From: JALCLA01 sp965653565
GTDB taxonomy: Bacteria; Pseudomonadota; Gammaproteobacteria; Xanthomonadales; Xanthomonadaceae
Assembly: GCA_965653565.1 (NCBI GenBank)
Contig: CBFHAI010000019.1
Location: 10,773 to 74,772 of the forward strand
Reading direction: 5' to 3'
DNA: 64,000 nt
Shown here piece by piece: positions 60,401 to 64,000 of this stretch (positions are counted from its first letter, which is position 1; the number at the start of each line of letters is the position of its first letter). The notes beneath the pieces are model-generated. The model was given only the letters and a program-made list of their open reading frames with translations, ran no database searches and was not told the origin of the DNA. A program made the position numbers and the translations under genes.

Positions 60401-60527
60401 TCATCACGGAATGAAGCGCTGCCGCCATTGCGTGGACCCGGTCACGGGGGATTGCCGCGCCTGTGGCATGAATGTCAGTAAGGAAAACTAGTGTGACTAG
60501 ATCTCCGGCCTCAGGAATGTTCTGCAT
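57444..60527 (-). CDS. metallophosphoesterase fused to STAND/AAA-like P-loop NTPase, putative defence protein
   Basis: A 1027-residue protein. Residues 10-290 form a calcineurin-like phosphoesterase with every metal-binding motif: D18-x-H20, GGD at 53-55, GNHD at 94-97, HH at 208-209 and GHEH at 236-239. An NTPase core follows: Walker A GVEQAGKT (393-400), Walker B FLDN (464-467) and a likely sensor segment RIVAFSGQYS (491-500). A winged-helix-like region (about 600-720) and a helical C-terminal half with no obvious repeats complete it. This effector-plus-NTPase-plus-sensor order is that of STAND/NLR-like anti-phage proteins. It is a single gene, its base composition is much lower in G+C than its neighbours, and it sits between repeat modules and nrdJb, all signs of transfer. 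Confidence 0.75.
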   Translation of the reverse strand: MQNIPEAGDLVTLVFLTDIHATGAAIPRDRVHAMAAALHSVMTESDQAILVLGGDVAFSGQAHEYEAFAGFLADLDTELRARGILLTNVVSVPGNHDCDFGKQNPAVRKALLGAATADSALDLEIVNELTSVQAEYRRFESSVVTAAEQLSKLQTRVLIRAPSGATVSFDCINSAWASTLNEQMGKLHLPVNHLQRPENSDFAFAVMHHPPNWFEAWNQRAVLRWLDENVDAVLFGHEHQRETVERIRREVDAHLLVIFGPEFAWKQQSADSGFSVHQLDLKKRELISHEFALRNGVFHPVSGTSTPISFGNSARSRGKLRCTDAFEAFLDDPGVAFKHQKVNRPIRLEDLYVVPDLRRCEVTGSANATIEDTVNRSETVSTLLGSTLSLVAGVEQAGKTSLAKLLYRESQRRGDVPLYLDCSRLSKSFRGEITSWINSAMTEQYPSDCAEDIKQATPTRKIAFLDNVHSVPGGHEGLKRVVDRLSAHHGRIVAFSGQYSAISGVVDDLVTGASNVWRDAALFELPPTSHKHRSDLIRRWVSLGDDGEFSEVEIESQCRQLKKFVDELFARNIIPRYPVYVLLVLQQLELASDAKSIVANGSHGYLFEELITRTIDERVKGVKIEIVVAVLSAFARRVSEEPSEAVTQEEFDEFYESFLKEKRIEVDRTTLVSKLVSAQILAVHDGVTRFYYPYYFYYFLARDISAARNRREQDELIPRLIEYIHTERSANVLTFVAHLGHETEVVDLLCRHANALFPEIGEAEVSEGTGLLTRFLTVADRSVLIDGRPIEVSEHFAEQADKAERQSLAPSHRGMEGLEDDPGRINSAFKTIQVLGQVLRSRAGGLDGERKMAVASSCSSLARRLMRLFFQLVEEHGPQIAHQMSGALEASFRLDPEVARQTANRVLGWVVSQMTLACVSRVATAIGAQELRPLVADMRRVRPESTDMLFWLGAGILSEKDFPGIPIEKFLRETREADLLPRIVVRELVKRRMYLSPPDTATKRKYCQLLGLEIRQLPSRGGRKQIY

Positions 60528-60546
60528 TAATTAGCCCTTCGCTACG

Positions 60547-61353
60547 TCAACCGCACTTGCTGTAGCCGCACGCCAAGCACGTAGCACACCCATCCATAAT
60601 GATCGACGCCTTCGTGTTGCACTTGATGCACATCGTGGCGCCGGGCGGGTAGCCGTTGGCGGTTTCGACGGCCGTTGCAGCCGTGGAGGGTTTTGCAGCC
60701 GCGGTGTTCGCGGTGGCGGGGCTTAAATCAGAGTTTTTTTTTGCGTTGCTGCGGGCTTCGTAGGCGGCGCGCTTCTCGGCGATCAGGCGTTTTTGTTCGG
60801 GCGAGATTTCGTCGTCGACGATCATGCCGATGTGCTTGAGGTGGTCTTCGACCACGGCGCCAATCTCGGCGACGATGCTCGGCATGTAGACGCCGCCAGC
60901 CTTGAAGTAGCCGCCGCGCGGGTCGAACACGGCTTTCATTTCTTCCACCAGGAAGGTCACGTCGCCGCCTTTGCGGAAGACGGCGCTCATGATGCGGGTG
61001 ATCGCCACCACCCACTGGAAGTGGTCCATGTTCTTGGAGTTGATGAAGATCTCGAACGGGCGGCGCGATTCGAATTCGGTGTCCTGGTTGAGGACGATGT
61101 CGTTGATCGTGACGTAGAGCGCGTGTTCGAACAGCGGGCTTTTGATCTTGTAGGTGCTGCCGATCAGCATGTCCGGGCGTTCGAGGCGCTCGTGCATCTG
61201 GATCACTTCGGCCGAGGCGAGCTCGAGCGTGTCGGCGTGCACGGGGGCGGTCACCTGGTGTGCGGCGGCGGCGGCCGCGGCTTCGGCGGCGGCTTTGTCT
61301 TCCGGCTTGGCGACCGAGTATCCCTTGATTTTCTTGCCGATCTTGATGGCCAT
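60547..61353 (-). CDS. nrdJb: B12-dependent ribonucleotide reductase, C-terminal subunit NrdJb
   Basis: A 268-residue protein of the TSCPD/NrdJb type, the separately encoded C-terminal part of class II ribonucleotide reductase as in Pseudomonas. It has an early MAIKIGKKIKGYSVAK start, the central MDHFQWVVAITRIMSAVFRK segment and a cysteine-rich tail with CIKC and CATCLACGYSKC motifs, which serves as the redox-active/zinc region that re-reduces the active site. The ATG at 61351-61353 has AGGAG upstream; the longer frame to 61434 is not needed. Its partner nrdJa lies 1.1 kb upstream on the same strand. Confidence 0.9.
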   Translation of the reverse strand: MAIKIGKKIKGYSVAKPEDKAAAEAAAAAAAHQVTAPVHADTLELASAEVIQMHERLERPDMLIGSTYKIKSPLFEHALYVTINDIVLNQDTEFESRRPFEIFINSKNMDHFQWVVAITRIMSAVFRKGGDVTFLVEEMKAVFDPRGGYFKAGGVYMPSIVAEIGAVVEDHLKHIGMIVDDEISPEQKRLIAEKRAAYEARSNAKKNSDLSPATANTAAAKPSTAATAVETANGYPPGATMCIKCNTKASIIMDGCATCLACGYSKCG

Positions 61354-61718
61354 GGCCGGTGCTCCTGAGCGTTGCGGCGCGCGATGAAACGGGCGCGGGA
61401 AAGGTGATTTGGGGTGCTGCGGGGCGTGTCGCAAGCCGGTGGTCTGGCGCTGAGCCCGGGTGCTGCGGGTGCGGATTGGTGGATGAATCGCGCGGGTGGA
61501 GCTTGTTGCGTCGTTCGGTTCAGCGGTGTTTTGAAACTTGGAAATTTGGAACTTGCTGGTCGCGCGCTTCGGGTGAGGCGCGCGGCCAGTTTGGACACCA
61601 CCCTCTCCCCGGCCCTCCCTTGAAGGGGAGGGAGTTCACTACCGAGGCGAGAACGTCGACCGTCGGGTAGCGATCGCCGGTGACGCGCGATCGCGATTCC
61701 GAAAGCCGCTTCTGTTGC
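61354..61718. other. 365-bp intergenic region with a CCCTCCC-type inverted repeat
   Basis: No gene is seen. An inverted repeat CCCTCCC/GGGGAGGG at 61613-61632, within a CTCTCCCCGGCCCTCCC-like block, is a common intergenic element in this order. A GCGATCGC-containing inverted pair at about 61668-61690 lies after the histone-like gene and may end its transcript. Confidence 0.5.
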
Positions 61719-62315
61719 TCAGCGCCCGCCTTTCTTCGCCGCCTTCTTCGCTGCTTTCTTGGCCGGCGATTTCTTCGCGGCCGATTTGCGGCCTGCCGAT
61801 TTCATCGCCGAGCCTTTGCGGGCTGCACCCTTGCGGGCGCCGCCTTTCTTGGCCGGAGCCTTCTTCGCTGCCGTCTTGCGGCCGGCGGTTTTCTTGCCGG
61901 CAGCCTTCTTCGCGGTGGCCTTGCGGGCGCCGCCCTTGGCGGCCGTCTTGCGGGCTGCGCCCTTCTTGGCGGCCGCGCCTTTGCGTGCGGCGCCTTTGGC
62001 GGCGGTTTTCTTGGCGGCGGTCTTACGGCCGGCGGACTTCTTGGCGGTGGCTTTCTTGGCGGCGCGTTTTTTCGCCGGTCCCTTACGGGCGGCGCTGACG
62101 CGCTTCTTGGCCGCATCGACGGCGTCGGACACGGCCTTGCGCGCTTCGCCGGCCTTCTTGACGACGGCCTTGCGCGCCGCGGTGGCTTTCTTCGCTACCG
62201 CCGCGGCGGCGTCGCCGACCGCGGTTTTCGCGTCGGATGCCATTTCCGAGACCTTTTCCGCAACGCTTTCGGCCGCGTTGGAAATTGTTGCAGTGACACC
62301 GTTGCCATTGCTCAT
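61719..62315 (-). CDS. histone H1-like Lys/Ala-rich DNA-binding protein
   Basis: A 198-residue protein. An N-terminal acidic/amphipathic segment (1-60; TISNAAESVAEKVSEMASDA) is followed by about 130 residues of KKAA/ARKGAAKK-type repeats, as in AlgP/Hc1-like bacterial histone H1 homologues that compact DNA. GAGGAGGG before the ATG (62313-62315) is a strong ribosome-binding site. It lies between nrdJa and nrdJb, which are usually adjacent. Repeat number in such genes varies between strains. Confidence 0.85.
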   Translation of the reverse strand: MSNGNGVTATISNAAESVAEKVSEMASDAKTAVGDAAAAVAKKATAARKAVVKKAGEARKAVSDAVDAAKKRVSAARKGPAKKRAAKKATAKKSAGRKTAAKKTAAKGAARKGAAAKKGAARKTAAKGGARKATAKKAAGKKTAGRKTAAKKAPAKKGGARKGAARKGSAMKSAGRKSAAKKSPAKKAAKKAAKKGGR

Positions 62316-62390
62316 CGTGCCCTCCTCGTCATGGGCGTGGGTCGAGCTTTGAATTTGCGCCGTGCGCGCGAACTGTGCAAGACATCCGGC

Positions 62391-62436
62391 AAAAATTTTT
62401 CGCGGATCGCAGCGACGCATTCATCGCCGCTGCGAT
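62391..62436 (-). terminator. terminator after nrdJa
   Basis: A 9-bp perfect stem (62406-62414 with 62428-62436) lies 21 bases after the nrdJa stop. On the minus strand it is followed within 5 bases by AAAAATTTTT. It separates nrdJa from the histone-like gene. Confidence 0.6.
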
Positions 62437-62456
62437 TTTCCGAGCGTCCGCCGGCG

Positions 62457-64000
62457 TCAGAATTTGCCGTAATAGCCTTCCTTGAGCGCGTCGAACAGGT
62501 TGGCGGCGGTGTGGATTTCGCCGTCGTACTCGATCTCTTCGTTGCCGCGGGCTTCCACCACGCTGCCGTCTTCGAGTTCGAAGCGGTAGGTGGTGCTTTC
62601 CAGGTCGCTTTCCTTCACCAGCACGCCCTGGAAGGCGGCCGGGTTGAAGCGGAAGGTGGTGCAGCCCTTGAGGCCCTTTTTATGGGCGTAAAGGTAGATG
62701 TCCTTGAAATCCTCGTAGGGATAGTCGGTCGGCACGTTGGCGGTCTTGGAGATCGACGAGTCGACCCACAGCTGGGCCGCGGCCTGGATGTCGACGTGCG
62801 CCTTCGGGCTGATGTCGTCGGCCGATACGAAGTAGGCCGGCAGCCTGGCGGCGTCGTCCTGCGAGTAGGGCATCGCGTCCGGGTTGACCAGGGTGCGGTA
62901 GGCGAGCAGCTCGTAGCTGTACACCTCGACCTTTTCCTTCGACTTCTTGCCTTCGCGGATCACGTTGCGGCTGTAGTGGTGCGCGAAGCTCGGTTCGATG
63001 CCGTTGGAGGCGTTGTTGGCGAGCGACAGCGAGATGGTGCCGGTGGGCGCGATCGAGCTGTGGTGGGTGAAGCGCGCGCCTTTTTCGGCCAGCTGCGCCA
63101 CCAGTTCCGGCGCCACTTCGTTGATGCGCTGCATGTAGCGCGAGTAGCGCGCGTGCAGTTCGCGGCCCTTGATGCTGTCGCCGAGTTTCCAGCCGTCGCG
63201 CACCATTTCCGGGCGCTTGCGCAGCATTTCGGCGGTGACGGCGAAGTCCTCGTCCATGATCGGGGCCGGGCCTTTTTCTTCGGCCAGCGACAGCGCCACT
63301 TCCCAGCCGGCGATCGCCATGTCGCGCGCGATGGCTTCGGTGAATTCGAGGCTCTTGTCGTCGCCGTAGGCCATTTTCAGCATGGTCAGCGTGCTGCCCA
63401 GGCCGAGGAAACCCATGCCGTGGCGGCGCTTGCGCAGGATTTCCTTGCGCTGCTGCTCCAAAGGCAGCCCGTTCACTTCGACCACGTTGTCGAGCATGCG
63501 GGTGAACACGCGCACGACTTCCTTGTATTCCTCCCAGTCGAAGCGGGCCTGGTCGGTGAAGGGGTCGCGCACGAAGGTGGTGAGGTTGACCGAGCCGAGC
63601 AGGCAGGCGCCGTACGGCGGCAGCGGTTGCTCGCCGCAGGGGTTGGTGGCGCGGATCTGCTCGCACCACCAGTTGTTGTTCATTTCGTTGACGCGGTCGA
63701 TCAGGATGAAACCGGGTTCGGCGAAGTCGTAGGTGGACACCATGATCATGTCCCACAGGTGCCGCGCGCGGATCTGGCCGTAGATCTTGCAGGCCACCAG
63801 GCCGTCGTCGCGCGTGACGTAGTTCTTGTGGGTGGGCCATTCGCGCCACACCACGGCCTTCGGATCGGTCAGGTCGACGTCATCCTTTTCCTTGACGTTG
63901 ACCGGGAAAACCAGCGGCCAGTCGGTGTCGGTTTCCACCGCTTCGATGAAGCCGTCGGTGATCAGCAGCGAGAGGTTGAACTGGCGCAGGCGCCCGTCCT
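62457..64000 (-). CDS. nrdJa: adenosylcobalamin-dependent ribonucleoside-diphosphate reductase NrdJa (5' end outside window)
   Basis: Class II ribonucleotide reductase, which uses adenosylcobalamin to make a thiyl radical and works with or without oxygen. The visible 514 C-terminal residues include the active-site NPCGEQPLPPYGACLLGSVNL region, split here as N-P-C-G-E (radical Cys with its Asn/Glu partners). They also include the SSIAPTGTISLSLANNASNG loop and SSISKTANVPTDYP near the C-terminus. The frame is open to the window edge, so the N-terminus is missing; an internal GTG at 63938 is not the start. The protein stops without a C-terminal cysteine tail, as expected when NrdJb is separate. 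Confidence 0.93.
   Translation of the reverse strand, partial: DGRLRQFNLSLLITDGFIEAVETDTDWPLVFPVNVKEKDDVDLTDPKAVVWREWPTHKNYVTRDDGLVACKIYGQIRARHLWDMIMVSTYDFAEPGFILIDRVNEMNNNWWCEQIRATNPCGEQPLPPYGACLLGSVNLTTFVRDPFTDQARFDWEEYKEVVRVFTRMLDNVVEVNGLPLEQQRKEILRKRRHGMGFLGLGSTLTMLKMAYGDDKSLEFTEAIARDMAIAGWEVALSLAEEKGPAPIMDEDFAVTAEMLRKRPEMVRDGWKLGDSIKGRELHARYSRYMQRINEVAPELVAQLAEKGARFTHHSSIAPTGTISLSLANNASNGIEPSFAHHYSRNVIREGKKSKEKVEVYSYELLAYRTLVNPDAMPYSQDDAARLPAYFVSADDISPKAHVDIQAAAQLWVDSSISKTANVPTDYPYEDFKDIYLYAHKKGLKGCTTFRFNPAAFQGVLVKESDLESTTYRFELEDGSVVEARGNEEIEYDGEIHTAANLFDALKEGYYGKF

Overview
The window is a high-G+C, gene-dense chromosome segment. Its gene content points to a gammaproteobacterium of the order Lysobacterales (Xanthomonadales), probably a Lysobacteraceae or Rhodanobacteraceae relative. 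The signs are the ErpA/bactofilin/DUF6776 neighbourhood, an AmpE-type protein, a split B12-dependent ribonucleotide reductase (NrdJa/NrdJb), DUF1631, delta-60-repeat and DUF11 secreted proteins, and the GGGAATC-type and CCCTCCC-type intergenic repeats. This assignment rests on gene content only; no rRNA is present.

Layout. 0-5.6 kb: housekeeping genes, namely an MFS/PlsC fusion (cut by the window edge), AmpE-like, NudC, ErpA, bactofilin, DUF6776 and DUF4126. 5.6-11 kb: a degenerate GGDEF/EAL multidomain regulator translationally coupled to a hybrid histidine kinase, closed by a strong bidirectional terminator. 11-12.7 kb: bacterioferritin, its [2Fe-2S] partner Bfd, RppH and an elongator tRNA-Met. 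12.7-14.6 kb: a lower-G+C insertion behind the tRNA that carries a broken type II restriction-modification pair (BglII/BstYI-like nuclease with two frameshifts, MT-A70 methyltransferase with one). 14.8-21.4 kb: a Ser/Thr kinase-TPR protein, its ECF-type sigma factor and a 927-residue delta-60-repeat secreted protein. 21.5-31.3 kb: one long minus-strand run of type IV minor pilins (pilE, fimT, pilV, pilW and a giant PilX-like protein), followed with almost no spacing by a hybrid kinase, a cupin/AraC-like protein and DUF1631. 31.7-34 kb: AraC and tail-anchored winged-helix regulators. 34.3-40 kb: a collagen-like secreted protein with a small secreted partner, an aspartic-protease-like lipoprotein, a PIN toxin-like protein and an unknown secreted protein. 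40-44.4 kb: DJ-1/PfpI protein, OmpR/EnvZ-type two-component pair, two tiny paralogous secreted proteins and a zinc-ribbon protein. 44.4-46.1 kb: HipBA. 46.1-53 kb: a degenerate repeat module, an unknown secreted protein and an 1829-residue DUF11 surface protein. 53.2-56.5 kb: a second sigma/kinase pair. 56.5-57.4 kb: a structured C4-like RNA element, a 72-residue ORF and a decayed copy. 57.4-60.5 kb: a 1027-residue metallophosphoesterase-P-loop NTPase with foreign base composition. 60.5-64 kb: nrdJb, a histone-H1-like gene and nrdJa (cut by the window edge).

How the parts fit. The window combines core metabolism (nucleotide repair and reduction, Fe-S and iron storage) with a surface programme: minor pilins, collagen-like, delta-60 and DUF11 proteins, and two sigma/kinase pairs each beside a giant secreted repeat protein. 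Three secreted proteins share a short C-terminal tag with the pattern [V/I]F-x-[D/S]-GFE. Defence-type cargo (broken restriction-modification, HipBA, the phosphoesterase-NTPase) sits at a tRNA gene or next to small repeat modules. The strongest candidate for a poorly described system is the phosphoesterase-NTPase with its neighbouring C4-like RNA/small-ORF repeats.
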